NCBI RefSeq assembly: GCF_008120935.1 | Contig: NZ_RDBO01000077.1 | Span: 1,908,435 to 1,970,272, forward strand | Origin: Streptomyces sp. sk2.1 | GTDB taxonomy: Bacteria > Actinomycetota > Actinomycetes > Streptomycetales > Streptomycetaceae | DNA: 61,838 nucleotides | Direction: 5' to 3' | Shown: piece by piece, positions 35,717 to 44,125 of the stretch | How positions within the stretch are numbered: position 1 is the first letter of the stretch | How the letters are laid out: each line of letters opens with the position of its first letter | Notes under the pieces: model-generated | The model's input: only the letters and a program-made list of their open reading frames with translations | Told to the model about the DNA's origin: nothing | Database searches by the model: none | Translations under genes and position numbers: made by a program

Positions 35717-36700
35717 TCACTGGTCCTGACGGGCCAGCTTCTCGGAGAGCCGCGCGCAGAGCCGCCGGATCTCGTGGTGGGTGCGGTTGCGTTCGGTGAC
35801 GGCGGCGCCGAGCAGCAGCGCGGTGAGCGCGATGACCCCGTTGAACGCCTGGAGGACGATCATGTCGGCGGCCAGGCCGTAATCGGCGAAGGGCCCGGTC
35901 ATCCGTCCGGCGGCCAGGATCGCGAACGTGGACACGCCCAGCGCGCAGCACGCGGCGCCGGCCCGCTCGAAGCGGAAGGCGGCCCAGATGAGGAAGGGGA
36001 ACACGAGGAACAGCAGCGAGGGGGCCGTATCGGTCGCCAGGAGCGTGGCGGCCAGGGTCGCGGCCACCAGCACGGCCGCCTCGATCCACCGCGCCGGGTC
36101 GACGCCGCGCGGCCACCGGGCCCTGCGGGCGGCCAGCAGGAACGGTGTCACGACCATGACGCCCATGGCGTCACCCGTCCACCAGACCAGCCAGGTCGGC
36201 CAGAACTCGGCGGCCGGGAGCGCCCCCGACAGGACGAGGGCGGCGGAACCCGCGGACGCGCTGATCAGCGTGCCGGCCAGGGCGCCGAGAAAGACCAGCG
36301 CCAGTGCGTCCCGCAGCCGGTCGAGGTCCTTGTGGAAGCCCACGCGCGTCAGCAGCAGGAGCGAGCAGAGCGGGGCGAGGGTGTTCCCGGCGGTGATGAG
36401 CAGCACCGACAGCGGCGAGGGGTCGATGGTGCCGTTGACGACGAGCGCCCCGAGCGCGATTCCTGGCCAGATCCGCACGCCGAACACGAGCAGCGCCGCC
36501 ATCGCGATCCCGGTCGGCGGCCACAGCGGGGTGACCTGGCCGTGCACCAGCTGCTGGAGCAGCCCCAGACGGGCCGTCGCGAAGTAGCAGGCGGCCACCC
36601 CCAGAACCGTCAGGACCGTGACCGCCCGCCGCCGGAGCCGCGCTCTGTCCACCACAGCAGCATCAGACACCACACCGGGACATCCCGCAGGGCCGGGCAC
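35717..36700 (-). CDS. MASE1-domain membrane protein without output domain
   Basis: A 327-aa protein with eight or so membrane helices matching the MASE1 sensor domain (ATARLGLLQQLVHGQVTPLWPPTGIAMAALL, ALVVNGTIDPSPLS, WPTWLVWWTGDAMGVMVVTPFLL). MASE1 normally precedes GGDEF, histidine kinase or phosphatase domains. Here it ends with a short charged helix (ERNRTHHEIRRLCARLSEKLARQDQ) and no catalytic part. The upstream same-strand gene is a PP2C phosphatase, so the sensing and output functions may be split over two proteins. Start uncertain: 36700 or GTG 36670. Confidence 0.8.
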   Translation of the reverse strand: MPGPAGCPGVVSDAAVVDRARLRRRAVTVLTVLGVAACYFATARLGLLQQLVHGQVTPLWPPTGIAMAALLVFGVRIWPGIALGALVVNGTIDPSPLSVLLITAGNTLAPLCSLLLLTRVGFHKDLDRLRDALALVFLGALAGTLISASAGSAALVLSGALPAAEFWPTWLVWWTGDAMGVMVVTPFLLAARRARWPRGVDPARWIEAAVLVAATLAATLLATDTAPSLLFLVFPFLIWAAFRFERAGAACCALGVSTFAILAAGRMTGPFADYGLAADMIVLQAFNGVIALTALLLGAAVTERNRTHHEIRRLCARLSEKLARQDQ

Positions 36701-36812
36701 GCCGACGTTCCGCCGATGCCACGGACGAAGGGGCGCCTCCGGAGTACACCCCGGTCCGCCCGCCGCGTCCCGCCGTCCGCGCCCGCCGTATTCGTCCCGC
36801 CCGCCCGTTCCG

Positions 36813-37640
36813 TCAGCCGGTGTCCGCCGTGCCGTCGTGGTGGACGACGAGCACGGCGGCGTCGTCCTCGTGACCGGTCAGATCCGCCACCCGGATCACC
36901 CGTGCGGCCAGCTCGTCGGGGTCGGCCCCGTCCGCGGCGCCGACCAGCTCCGCCACCGCGGCGAGCCCCTCGTCGATCGGGCAGGACGGCCCCTCCACGA
37001 CCCCGTCGGTCAGCAGGACCAGGTACCCGGGCCCCGCCAGCTCCCGACGGGTCACCGGGTACGGCTGGTCGCGCAGTATCCCCAACGGCATCCCGCCGGT
37101 GTCCAGGCAGACACCGCGGTCGCCCGAGTCGGTGCCCCACACGAGCGGCACGTGCCCGGCCCTGGCCACGAAGAACTCACCCCGCTCCGGGACGACGCGC
37201 AGCAGGCAGCAGGTCGTGAACAGCTCGCAGTCCAGCGAGATCAGCAGTTCGTTGGCGAGGGCCAGCACCTCGCCCGGGTCGGTCGTCATACCGGCGAGCG
37301 CCCTGAGACCGGCCCGTGCCTCGCCCATGAAGGCGGCGGCCTCCACCCCGTGCCCCTGCACGTCGCCGATGACGATCCCCGTCGTCCCGTCCCGCATCGG
37401 GAACGCGTCGTAGAAGTCGCCGCCGATGGCCAGCCCGTCCTGCGAGGGCGCGTAACGGACGCCGATCCGCAGCCCCGGGAACTCGGGCAGCCGGGACGGG
37501 AGCAGGTGCCGCTGCAGAGCCATGCCCAGTTCCGCCCTGACCCGGTGGAGCTCGATGTTCTCCAGGGCCCGGTCCACCAGACTCCCGAGGGTGAGCAGGA
37601 GGTCCTCGGGGTCGTCCGGTGCGCTGCGGTGTCGGTGCAT
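36813..37640 (-). CDS. PP2C-type SpoIIE serine phosphatase
   Basis: A 275-aa stand-alone PPM/SpoIIE phosphatase. The N-terminal 45 residues are a helical linker (LVDRALENIELHRVRAELGMALQRHLLP) as found between GAF and phosphatase domains, with no sensor in front. Metal and catalytic motifs: IGGDFYDAFPM, IVIGDVQGHGVEAAAFMGEAR, LVLLTDGVVEG and HEDDAAVLVV. It would dephosphorylate an anti-anti-sigma factor. ATG at 37640 has GGGG upstream. It precedes the MASE1 gene by 112 bp on the same strand. Confidence 0.88.
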   Translation of the reverse strand: MHRHRSAPDDPEDLLLTLGSLVDRALENIELHRVRAELGMALQRHLLPSRLPEFPGLRIGVRYAPSQDGLAIGGDFYDAFPMRDGTTGIVIGDVQGHGVEAAAFMGEARAGLRALAGMTTDPGEVLALANELLISLDCELFTTCCLLRVVPERGEFFVARAGHVPLVWGTDSGDRGVCLDTGGMPLGILRDQPYPVTRRELAGPGYLVLLTDGVVEGPSCPIDEGLAAVAELVGAADGADPDELAARVIRVADLTGHEDDAAVLVVHHDGTADTG

Positions 37641-37798
37641 GGCATCCCCGGGCAGTCCGATCCGTCCCCCCTTTGAAACCTTAACCTCCCGCCAACACGC
37701 GCAGGAGGGTCCGTGGCAGGGGCACGGAGCGGGCGGGCGCCCCGGTGCCGGTACGGGAACGGGCACCGCCCGGGACGTCCCTCCGGCCGGGACCGGTG

Positions 37799-38197
37799 CT
37801 ACTGGATGAACCGGGGGAGCCACCTGGCCCGGTACTCGGGATGGCCGGCGTGCTCCGCGGCCAGCTGGCGGACGGCGAACCCCAGCCCCACCGCCCGGCC
37901 GGACCGGAAATCGTGCTCGGGGCGGTCGGTGTCCAGGTCGGCCACCTCCGCGTACTCGTTGAGGAGTACCCGGCTCGTCTCGATGCGGCGCAGCGTGCGC
38001 GCCGGGTCCTGGAGGGCGATGTGCTGGTCGAAACCGAGATTCCGCACGCTGAACGCGATGCCCCCGGACCGGTCGTGCACCTCGCCGGGCACATCGGCCG
38101 GGCAACGCCAGCTGTCGCCGCCCGCCCCCTGCGCGATCCGTTCTTCCTCGGCGAGCCGCGCCCGGACGAAGTCGATCATCTCGGCGTTGTCTGTCAT
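37799..38197 (-). CDS. DUF6221-like protein
   Basis: A 132-aa soluble protein typical of a small streptomycete family (DUF6221-like): MIDFVRARLAEEERIAQ at the start, the block DQHIALQDPARTLRRIETSR, and a C-terminus LAAEHAGHPEYRARW. Function unknown. It stands alone on the minus strand between the phosphatase gene and pssA. Confidence 0.65.
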   Translation of the reverse strand: MTDNAEMIDFVRARLAEEERIAQGAGGDSWRCPADVPGEVHDRSGGIAFSVRNLGFDQHIALQDPARTLRRIETSRVLLNEYAEVADLDTDRPEHDFRSGRAVGLGFAVRQLAAEHAGHPEYRARWLPRFIQ

Positions 38198-38506
38198 CGG
38201 GTTCCGAATCCTTCATCGTCATGGCCTGATCCGGGGGCGGCGCACACGGTCGGCGCCGCCGTTCGACCGGCTGCCCATCGCTTCGGACGGTCAGGTGCCT
38301 GCGGGGAGGACGGGCCGGTCCCGGCGGGAGGACACACGACGGCGCCGGCACGTCCCGAGGACGAGCCGGCGCGGACAGCCGTGGAAGAAGCCCCCCGTTC
38401 CCATGGCCCAACATACTGTGCCCGCGCCCCCGGCCGGTCCCGGCGAATCGCCGCGGAGGCAGACGAATCCGGCACGTCGCACCGGTCGGTCCCGCCCCCG
38501 CGCATG
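38198..38506. other. Non-coding stretch upstream of the DUF6221-like gene
   Basis: About 310 bp between the DUF6221-like start and the pssA terminator. No convincing gene, repeat or RNA was seen; it should hold the DUF6221-like gene's promoter. Confidence 0.4.
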
Positions 38507-38546
38507 CGGAAGGGCCCGGGTGCTGGGGAGCACCCGGGCCCTTCCG
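38507..38546 (-). terminator. Terminator hairpin after pssA
   Basis: Two perfect 18-bp arms (38507-38524, 38529-38546) around a GGGG loop, 15 bp beyond the pssA stop. Presumed terminator of the ethylmalonyl-CoA / phospholipid gene run. Confidence 0.8.
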
Positions 38547-38560
38547 TTCCTTCGTGTGCG

Positions 38561-39418
38561 CTACGGCAGCTGCGCCGCCCGCGCCTCGCGCCGGTTGCCG
38601 CGGAAGGTGTTCACCCGCCGGGCCGTCGCGAAGAGCGGGATGACCGCTCCCAGGACCACCTGGAGCGCGCAGCCGGTCTGGAGGAGCAGCTGGCCACCGG
38701 GGGCGTCGAACGCCCAGGCGGCGAGCAGGCCCATCGCGGCCACGATCCAGCTGAGCATCGCCACCGCGAGGATGCCCCGCGGCTTCGGGTACTCGACCCG
38801 GCTGACCATCAGCCACGCCACCCCGACGATCGCGAGGAGCGTCGGCACGAAGGGCAGCTCCAGGAGCACGATCGAGACGACCGTGAGCGCTCCGAAGGGG
38901 CTCGGCATGCCCTGGAACATGCCGTCCTTCATGGTCACGCAGGAGAACCTGGCGAGTCTGAGCACCACCGCCAGCAGCACCACGACCGCCGCCAGCGCAG
39001 ACACCCGCTGGTGCGCGTCGTCCGCGACCATGCCGTACACGAGGACGAAGTACGCCGGGGCGAGCCCGAAGCTGATCAGGTCCGAGAGGTTGTCCAGCTC
39101 GGCCCCCATCGGCGAGGAGCGCAGCTTGCGGGCCACGAGCCCGTCGAAGAGGTCGAAGACCGCCGCGAGGAGCATCAGGATGACGGCGGTGGCCGCGGAG
39201 TGCCGCGCCATGCCGCTCTCGTCGCTGCCCGTGAGGTGCGGAATGAGGATTCCGGTGGTGGTGAAGTACACCGCCATGAATCCGCAGGTGGCGTTGCCGA
39301 GCGTGAGGGTGTCCGCTATCGACAGCCGCAGAGAGAGCGGCATGTCCTCGCCGGCGTCCTCCTCGGACTCCGCCTCCGGCACCCAGCCGGCCTGTGTGTC
39401 GGGATCAATCACAGTCAA
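38561..39418 (-). CDS. pssA: CDP-diacylglycerol--serine O-phosphatidyltransferase
   Basis: A 285-aa CDP-alcohol phosphatidyltransferase that makes phosphatidylserine from CDP-diacylglycerol and serine. The metal/CDP motif DGx2ARx8Gx3Dx3D is intact (DLFDGLVARKLRSSPMGAEL followed by DNLSD). About eight membrane helices follow a 40-residue acidic cytoplasmic leader. The start at 39418 overlaps the psd gene by 14 bp, so the synthase and decarboxylase are coupled, as in other actinobacteria. Confidence 0.93.
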   Translation of the reverse strand: MTVIDPDTQAGWVPEAESEEDAGEDMPLSLRLSIADTLTLGNATCGFMAVYFTTTGILIPHLTGSDESGMARHSAATAVILMLLAAVFDLFDGLVARKLRSSPMGAELDNLSDLISFGLAPAYFVLVYGMVADDAHQRVSALAAVVVLLAVVLRLARFSCVTMKDGMFQGMPSPFGALTVVSIVLLELPFVPTLLAIVGVAWLMVSRVEYPKPRGILAVAMLSWIVAAMGLLAAWAFDAPGGQLLLQTGCALQVVLGAVIPLFATARRVNTFRGNRREARAAQLP

Positions 39419-40052
39419 TTCGAGTCACCCCCGCGGTGGTGGCCTGGCCGACCTCGACCGCGACATCGACACCTTCCGGAAGGTAGATGTCGACCCGCGA
39501 GCCGAAGCGGATCAGGCCGATGCGTTCGCCCTGTTCCACCTTCGTACCCTGCGGGACGTACGGGACGATGCGCCGGGCGACCGCACCGGCGATCTGCACC
39601 ATCTCGATGTCCCCGAGCTCGGTGTCGAAGTGCCAGACAACGCGCTCGTTGTTCTCGCTCTCCTTGTTGAACGCCGGAACGAACCCGCCGGGGACGTGCT
39701 CGACAGAGGTCACCGTGCCAGCCAGCGGCGCGCGGTTGACGTGGACGTTCAGCGGGCTCATGAAGATCGCGACGCGGGTGCGCCCGTCCTTCCACGGCAT
39801 GATGCTCTGCACCACTCCGTCGGCGGGTGAGATCACCCGGCCGCGGGTGATCTCGCGCTCGGGGTCGCGGAAGAACCACAGCATGCCCGCCGCGAGCGCG
39901 GTGGTGGGCACGGCCACCGCGGCCCAGCGTCCGGACTTGCGGGCCCGGGCGAGGCTGAGTGCCGCGGTGGCGACGGTCGGGAGGAGCCACGGCGAAGCTC
40001 CGCGTGCAAGGCGGACCCCGCCGCGTGGTGCAGAGGTTTGGCTGTCGGGCAT
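39405..40052 (-). CDS. psd: Phosphatidylserine decarboxylase proenzyme
   Basis: A 215-aa short (archaeal/actinobacterial type) phosphatidylserine decarboxylase, which converts phosphatidylserine to phosphatidylethanolamine. The self-cleavage site yielding the pyruvoyl group is the Gly-Ser in LIRFGSRVDIYLP. Upstream motifs VISPADGVVQ and MSPLNVHVNRAP are present, with one or two N-terminal membrane segments. ATG at 40052 (GAAGGT upstream) is preferred to the longer frame. Overlaps pssA by 14 bp. Confidence 0.92.
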   Translation of the reverse strand: MPDSQTSAPRGGVRLARGASPWLLPTVATAALSLARARKSGRWAAVAVPTTALAAGMLWFFRDPEREITRGRVISPADGVVQSIMPWKDGRTRVAIFMSPLNVHVNRAPLAGTVTSVEHVPGGFVPAFNKESENNERVVWHFDTELGDIEMVQIAGAVARRIVPYVPQGTKVEQGERIGLIRFGSRVDIYLPEGVDVAVEVGQATTAGVTRIDCD

Positions 40053-40233
40053 GGATGACCTTCGTAGCGGATGATGCCGCGCTGGCAACGGGGGACGGCG
40101 GCTTTTCCGGCGATGTTATCGGTTGCGAGCCGCAACTGGGCAAGCCAGCAGCCGAGTCGGACGGCTTGAAGGCACTGACCGAGGATGACAGGGTGTGATC
40201 TTCTTCGCGGCTAAATCACCTTTAAAGGGACAA

Positions 40234-41439
40234 TCACCCCTGGAACCGGTACTCCTCGAGGAGTCGGCGCCCAATGATCATTTTCTGGATCTCGGCGGTA
40301 CCTTCGCCGATGAGCAGCATCGGGGCCTCCCGGTAGAGGCGCTCGATCTCGTACTCCTTTGAGAAGCCGTAGCCGCCGTGGATGCGGAAGGCGTCCTCGA
40401 CGACTTCCTTGCAGTATTCGGAGGCGAGGTACTTCGCCATCCCTGCCTCCAGGTCGTTTCGTTCCCCGGAGTCCTTTTTGCGGGCCGCGTTCACCATCAT
40501 TGCATGGGCGGCCTCGACCTTGGTGGCCATTTCGGCCAGCTTGAACTGGATCGCCTGGTGCTGGGCGATCGGCTTTCCGAAGGTCTGGCGCTGTTGTGCG
40601 TAGGAAACGCCGAGTTCGAACGCACGCTGCGCGACACCGCAGCCACGCGCCGCCACATTCACCCGGCCGACCTCGACGCCGTCCATCATTTGGTAAAACC
40701 CTCGACCGGTCGTGCCGCCCAGCACCCGATTGGCCGGAATGCGTAGCCCGTCCATGATGAGTTCGGTCGTGTCGACGCCCTTGTATCCCATTTTGTCGAT
40801 CTTGCCGGGAATGGTGAGGCCGGGGCGGACCTCGCCGAATCCGGGTTCCTTCTCCACCAGGAACGTCGTCATCGACTTGTGCGGGGCCGTTCCCTCGGGG
40901 TGTCCTTCGTCACTCCGGCACAGGACGGCGACGAGCGAGGACGTGCCGCCGTTCGTCAGCCACATCTTCTGGCCGTTCAGGACGTACTCCTCGCCGTCCC
41001 GGACGCCCTTGGAGGTGATGGCCGAGACGTCCGAGCCCAGCGCCGGCTCGGACATCGAGAACGCGCCACGGACCTCGCCCAGCGCCATCCGCGGCAGGAA
41101 GGTGTCCTTCTGCTCCTGGGTGCCGTGCTGCTTGAGCATGTACGCCACGATGAAGTGCGTGTTGATGATTCCCGAGACGCTCATCCAGCCGCGGGCGATC
41201 TCCTCCACGCACAGCGCGTATGTGAGAAGCGACTCACCCAGGCCGCCGTACTCCTCGGGGATCATCAGCCCGAACAGGCCGAGTTCCTTGAGTCCCTCCA
41301 CGATCTCGGTGGGGTACTCGTCACGGTGCTCCAGTTGGGTCGCGACCGGAATGATCTCCTTGTCGACGAAGTCCCGGACCGTGGAGAGGATTTCCCGCTG
41401 GACGTCGTTGAGGCCGGCGGTCTGGGCGAGTCGCGTCAT
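40234..41439 (-). CDS. Acyl-CoA dehydrogenase (probable methylsuccinyl-CoA dehydrogenase)
   Basis: A 401-aa FAD acyl-CoA dehydrogenase. Signatures: MSEPALGSDVSAI, QKMWLTNGG, the QRQTFGKPIAQHQAIQFKLAEM segment, and YGFSKEYEIERLYREA near the C-terminus. Neighbouring MaoC and CoA-ester lyase genes (2-nt gaps) make it the candidate (2S)-methylsuccinyl-CoA dehydrogenase of the ethylmalonyl-CoA pathway. The proteobacterial Mcd is longer, with an N-terminal extension lacking here, so the assignment rests on synteny. A general short-chain dehydrogenase is the alternative. Lies 180 bp upstream of psd. Confidence 0.85.
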   Translation of the reverse strand: MTRLAQTAGLNDVQREILSTVRDFVDKEIIPVATQLEHRDEYPTEIVEGLKELGLFGLMIPEEYGGLGESLLTYALCVEEIARGWMSVSGIINTHFIVAYMLKQHGTQEQKDTFLPRMALGEVRGAFSMSEPALGSDVSAITSKGVRDGEEYVLNGQKMWLTNGGTSSLVAVLCRSDEGHPEGTAPHKSMTTFLVEKEPGFGEVRPGLTIPGKIDKMGYKGVDTTELIMDGLRIPANRVLGGTTGRGFYQMMDGVEVGRVNVAARGCGVAQRAFELGVSYAQQRQTFGKPIAQHQAIQFKLAEMATKVEAAHAMMVNAARKKDSGERNDLEAGMAKYLASEYCKEVVEDAFRIHGGYGFSKEYEIERLYREAPMLLIGEGTAEIQKMIIGRRLLEEYRFQG

Positions 41440-41441
41440 GG

Positions 41442-41969
41442 CTACTTCTCCACGTTCTTCTGCGAAGGCTGGTTCAACTCGGGACGGCCGGGCTGCTCCC
41501 CGCCGCGCTCCTTGATGTACGTCTCGGTGGGGACCATCACCTTGCGGCGGAACACGCAGACGAGCGTGCCGTCCTGCTTGTACCCCTTGGTTTCCACGTA
41601 AACGATTCCCCGGTCGCTCTTCGACCTCGACGGCGTCTTGTCGAGAACGGTCGTCTCGCCGTAGATCGTGTCGCCGTGGAAGGTCGGCGCGACGTGCTTC
41701 AGCGACTCGATCTCCAGATTGGCGATGGCCTTTCCGGAGACGTCCGGTACCGACATGCCGAGCAGCAGCGAGTAGATGTAGTTGCCGACGACGACGTTCT
41801 TGCCGAAGTCGGTCGTCCGCTCCGCGTAGTTGCTGTCCATGTGCAGCGGGTGATGATTCATGGTCAGCAGACAGAAGAGGTGGTCGTCGTACTCCGTGAC
41901 CGTCTTCCCGGGCCAGTGCTTGTAGACCGCACCGACCTCGAACTCCTCGTACGTGCGTCCGAACTGCAT
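41442..41969 (-). CDS. MaoC-like dehydratase (probable mesaconyl-CoA hydratase)
   Basis: A 175-aa single hot-dog domain. The hydratase-2 motif appears as NHHPLHMDSNYAERTTDFG, with the catalytic Asp/His in place, and the second half holds YGETTVLDKTPSRSKSDRG. It would hydrate mesaconyl-CoA to beta-methylmalyl-CoA. ATG at 41969 lies 2 nt after the lyase stop, and the stop is 2 nt before the dehydrogenase start, so the three genes are one operon. Confidence 0.85.
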   Translation of the reverse strand: MQFGRTYEEFEVGAVYKHWPGKTVTEYDDHLFCLLTMNHHPLHMDSNYAERTTDFGKNVVVGNYIYSLLLGMSVPDVSGKAIANLEIESLKHVAPTFHGDTIYGETTVLDKTPSRSKSDRGIVYVETKGYKQDGTLVCVFRRKVMVPTETYIKERGGEQPGRPELNQPSQKNVEK

Positions 41970-41971
41970 GG

Positions 41972-42976
41972 TCAGGCCTCCGGGGCTTCGAACTTGGAGG
42001 TGCGCTGCATGCCGGCGGCGCGGCCCTTGCCCGCGATGACGAGGGCCATCTTGCGGCTGGCCTCGTCGATCATCTCGTCGCCGAGCATCGCCGAACCCTT
42101 CTTGCCGCCCTCCTCCGAGGTGCACCACTCGTACGCGTCGAGGATCAGCTCGGCGTGGTCGTAGTCCTCCTGCGAGGGCGAGAACACCTCGTTGGCCGCC
42201 TCGACCTGACCGGGGTGCAGCACCCACTTGCCGTCGAAGCCCAGCGCCGCCGCGCGGTCGGCGACCTCGCGGTACGCGTCCACGTCGCGGATCTGGAGGA
42301 AGGGGCCGTCGATCGCCTGGAGGTCGTGCGTACGGGCCGCCATCAGGATGCGCATCAGGATGTAGTGGTAGGCGTCCGCCGGGTAGCCGGGCGGCTGCTG
42401 GCCGACGACCAGGGTCTTCATGTTGATCGACGCCATGAAGTCGGCCGGGCCGAAGATCAGCGTCTCCAGGCGGGGCGAGGCGGCGGCGATGTCGTCGATG
42501 TTCACCAGGCCCTTGGCGTTCTCGATCTGCGCCTCGATGCCGATCCGGCCGACCTCGAAGCCCATCGTCTTCTCGATCTGGGTCAGCAGCAGGTCGAGGG
42601 CGACGACCTGCTGGGCGTCCTGGACCTTGGGCAGCATGATGCAGTCGAGGTTCTGGCCGGCGCCCTCGACGACCGTGATGACGTCGCGGTAGGTCCAGTG
42701 GGTGGTCCAGTCGTTGACCCGCACGACCCGGGTCTTGCCCGTCCAGTCGCCGTTGTTCAGCGCGTCGACGATGGTGTGCCGCGCGCCCTCCTTGGCGAGC
42801 GGCGCGCAGGCGTCCTCCAGGTCGAGGAAGACCTGGTCGGCGGGGAGGCCCTGGGCCTTCTCCAGGAACCGCGGGTTCGAGCCGGGCACGGCCAGGCACG
42901 AGCGGCGCGGACGCAGACGGGAGGTGCCGTCCCGCGGGGGCGTCGCCTGAGGGTGGGGGGAGACGTACATCGTCAT
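41972..42976 (-). CDS. HpcH/HpaI-family CoA-ester lyase (beta-methylmalyl-CoA lyase type)
   Basis: About 334 aa of the CitE/Mcl fold: RSCLAVPGSNPRFLEKAQ, LPADQVFLDLEDACAPLAK (metal Asp/Glu), GIEAQIENAKGLVN, FGPADFMAS and GKWVLHPGQVEAANEVFSPS. It should cleave beta-methylmalyl-CoA to glyoxylate and propionyl-CoA. The catalytic part is complete, but the 5' end is unusual. Candidate starts (ATG 42976 or 42970) have no ribosome site and lie within sequence that reads antisense as an acyl-CoA carboxylase. The native promoter, first codons and upstream pathway genes (meaA, ccr) appear to be lost at this junction. Confidence 0.85.
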   Translation of the reverse strand: MTMYVSPHPQATPPRDGTSRLRPRRSCLAVPGSNPRFLEKAQGLPADQVFLDLEDACAPLAKEGARHTIVDALNNGDWTGKTRVVRVNDWTTHWTYRDVITVVEGAGQNLDCIMLPKVQDAQQVVALDLLLTQIEKTMGFEVGRIGIEAQIENAKGLVNIDDIAAASPRLETLIFGPADFMASINMKTLVVGQQPPGYPADAYHYILMRILMAARTHDLQAIDGPFLQIRDVDAYREVADRAAALGFDGKWVLHPGQVEAANEVFSPSQEDYDHAELILDAYEWCTSEEGGKKGSAMLGDEMIDEASRKMALVIAGKGRAAGMQRTSKFEAPEA

Positions 42977-43295
42977 GGACAGCCAGTCCATCGGTGCGGA
43001 CCTGACGTACGCCTGGCCGACCAACGAGATCGCGGTGATGGGCGCGGAGGGTGCGGCGAACGTCATCTTCCGTCGGCAGATCGCCGACGCCGAGGACCCG
43101 GAGGCCATGCGCCGGCGCATGGTCAAGGAGTACAAGGCCGAGCTGATGCACCCGTACTACGCGGCCGAACGCGGACTGGTCGACGACGTCATCGACCCCG
43201 CCGAGACCCGCGAGGTCCTGATCGCCTCGCTCGCCATGCTCCGCAACAAGCACGCCGACCTGCCATCCCGCAAACACGGCAACCCACCCCAGTAA
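42964..43295 (+). pseudogene. Acyl-CoA carboxylase beta subunit, 5'-truncated fragment
   Basis: From about 42964 the plus strand encodes the last ~110 residues of a propionyl/acetyl-CoA carboxylase carboxyltransferase subunit: YIVMDSQSIGADLTYAWPTN, VMGAEGAANVIFRRQIADAE, LMHPYYAAERGLVDDVIDP and the terminal LPSRKHGNPPQ. Homology begins abruptly inside the conserved GGAYIVMDS segment. The N-terminal ~400 residues, including the CoA-binding domain, are missing. An ATG at 42975 within the fragment exists but would give a non-functional protein. The reading frame to the stop is undamaged, so the truncation looks recent. Confidence 0.82.
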
Positions 43296-43317
43296 GTCAT
43301 GAACGACGGGGCGCGGC

Positions 43318-43355
43318 GGGACCGGCCCCGATCGGGGGGTCGTGCTGCCGGTCCC
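43318..43355. terminator. Inverted repeat between the carboxylase fragment and ScbR-like gene
   Basis: GGGACCGGC (43318-43326) and GCCGGTCCC (43347-43355) are perfect 9-bp arms with a 20-nt interior. They lie after the carboxylase stop and just before the ribosome site of the next gene. It could be the carboxylase terminator or a regulatory hairpin. Confidence 0.45.
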
Positions 43356-43373
43356 GTAGCCAGGAGACATTTG

Positions 43374-44033
43374 ATGGTCAAGCAGGACCGTGCGGCCCGC
43401 ACACGTCAGTCGTTGATCCGTGCAGCCGCCGAAGTGTTCGCGCGGGAGGGCTTCGCGCCCGCCTCGCTCACGGCGATCAGCCGCGGGGCCGGGGTGAGCA
43501 ACGGCGCGCTGCACTTCCACTTCGAGAGCAAGAAGTCGCTGGCCCGGGCCGTGGAGGAAGAAGCGGTGCAGGCCGTCCGCGACATCACCGGGAAGGCGCT
43601 CGACGGCGGCGGAGGAGGTCTGCGGACGCTCATGGACACCACGCGTGAGCTGATGGGCCGACTGGTCGACGACATCGTCGTCCGGGCCGGCTTCGAGCTG
43701 GGCGGTGACCCGGCCAGGGGGGAGGAGTCCCTTCTGAGGAGCGAGTGGCAGCGGTGGGTCGAGGACATGCTGCGGCGCGCCGAGGAGGAGGGCGAACTGG
43801 CCGAAGGGGTGTCGCCGGGCGACGCCCTGCCCGCCATCATGGCGGCGACCGTGGGCTTCGAGATGCTCGGTGCCGAGGACAAGTCGTGGCTGTCCGAGGA
43901 GACGATCGACGGGTTCTGGGAACTGGTGCTGCCCGGCCTGGCGGGCGTACGGGAGCAGCCGGTGCCGGCCGGTCCGCCCTCGATGGGGGCCTCCGGCCAC
44001 CGGGTCGTACGGCCCGCACAACCAACAGACTGA
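43374..44033 (+). CDS. ScbR-type (gamma-butyrolactone receptor-like) TetR regulator
   Basis: A 219-aa TetR protein. Its N-terminus has the ArpA/ScbR look: VKQDRAARTRQSLIRAAAEV, followed by the HTH FAPASLTAISRGAGVSNGALHFHFESKKSLARAVEE. Real GBL receptors and pseudo-receptors share this region. The ligand domain keeps few receptor-type residues (LRSEWQRWVEDMLRRAEEEG), so a pseudo-receptor is likely. ATG at 43374 has AGGAGA upstream. No afsA/scbA synthase gene is present. It is followed by a strong terminator, so it is transcribed separately from the SARP gene. Confidence 0.82.
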   Translation: MVKQDRAARTRQSLIRAAAEVFAREGFAPASLTAISRGAGVSNGALHFHFESKKSLARAVEEEAVQAVRDITGKALDGGGGGLRTLMDTTRELMGRLVDDIVVRAGFELGGDPARGEESLLRSEWQRWVEDMLRRAEEEGELAEGVSPGDALPAIMAATVGFEMLGAEDKSWLSEETIDGFWELVLPGLAGVREQPVPAGPPSMGASGHRVVRPAQPTD

Positions 44034-44076
44034 TCATGCTGTTTTGAGGGTTCGTCACGGATGGACCCCACCCGAT

Positions 44077-44107
44077 ACCCCTCCGCACCCGCCGGGTGCG
44101 GAGGGGT
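44077..44107 (+). terminator. Rho-independent terminator after the ScbR-like gene
   Basis: Perfect arms ACCCCTCCGCACCC (44077-44090) and GGGTGCGGAGGGGT (44094-44107) with a GCC loop, followed by TGTTCTTTCT. A canonical stem plus T-rich tail. Confidence 0.9.
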
Positions 44108-44125
44108 TGTTCTTTCTGCTCCTCT

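Noticed and set aside
38198..38506. Small ORF on the minus strand upstream of the DUF6221-like gene
   Set aside because: Composition is Ser/Ala/Gly/Arg-rich and there is no ribosome site or family match.
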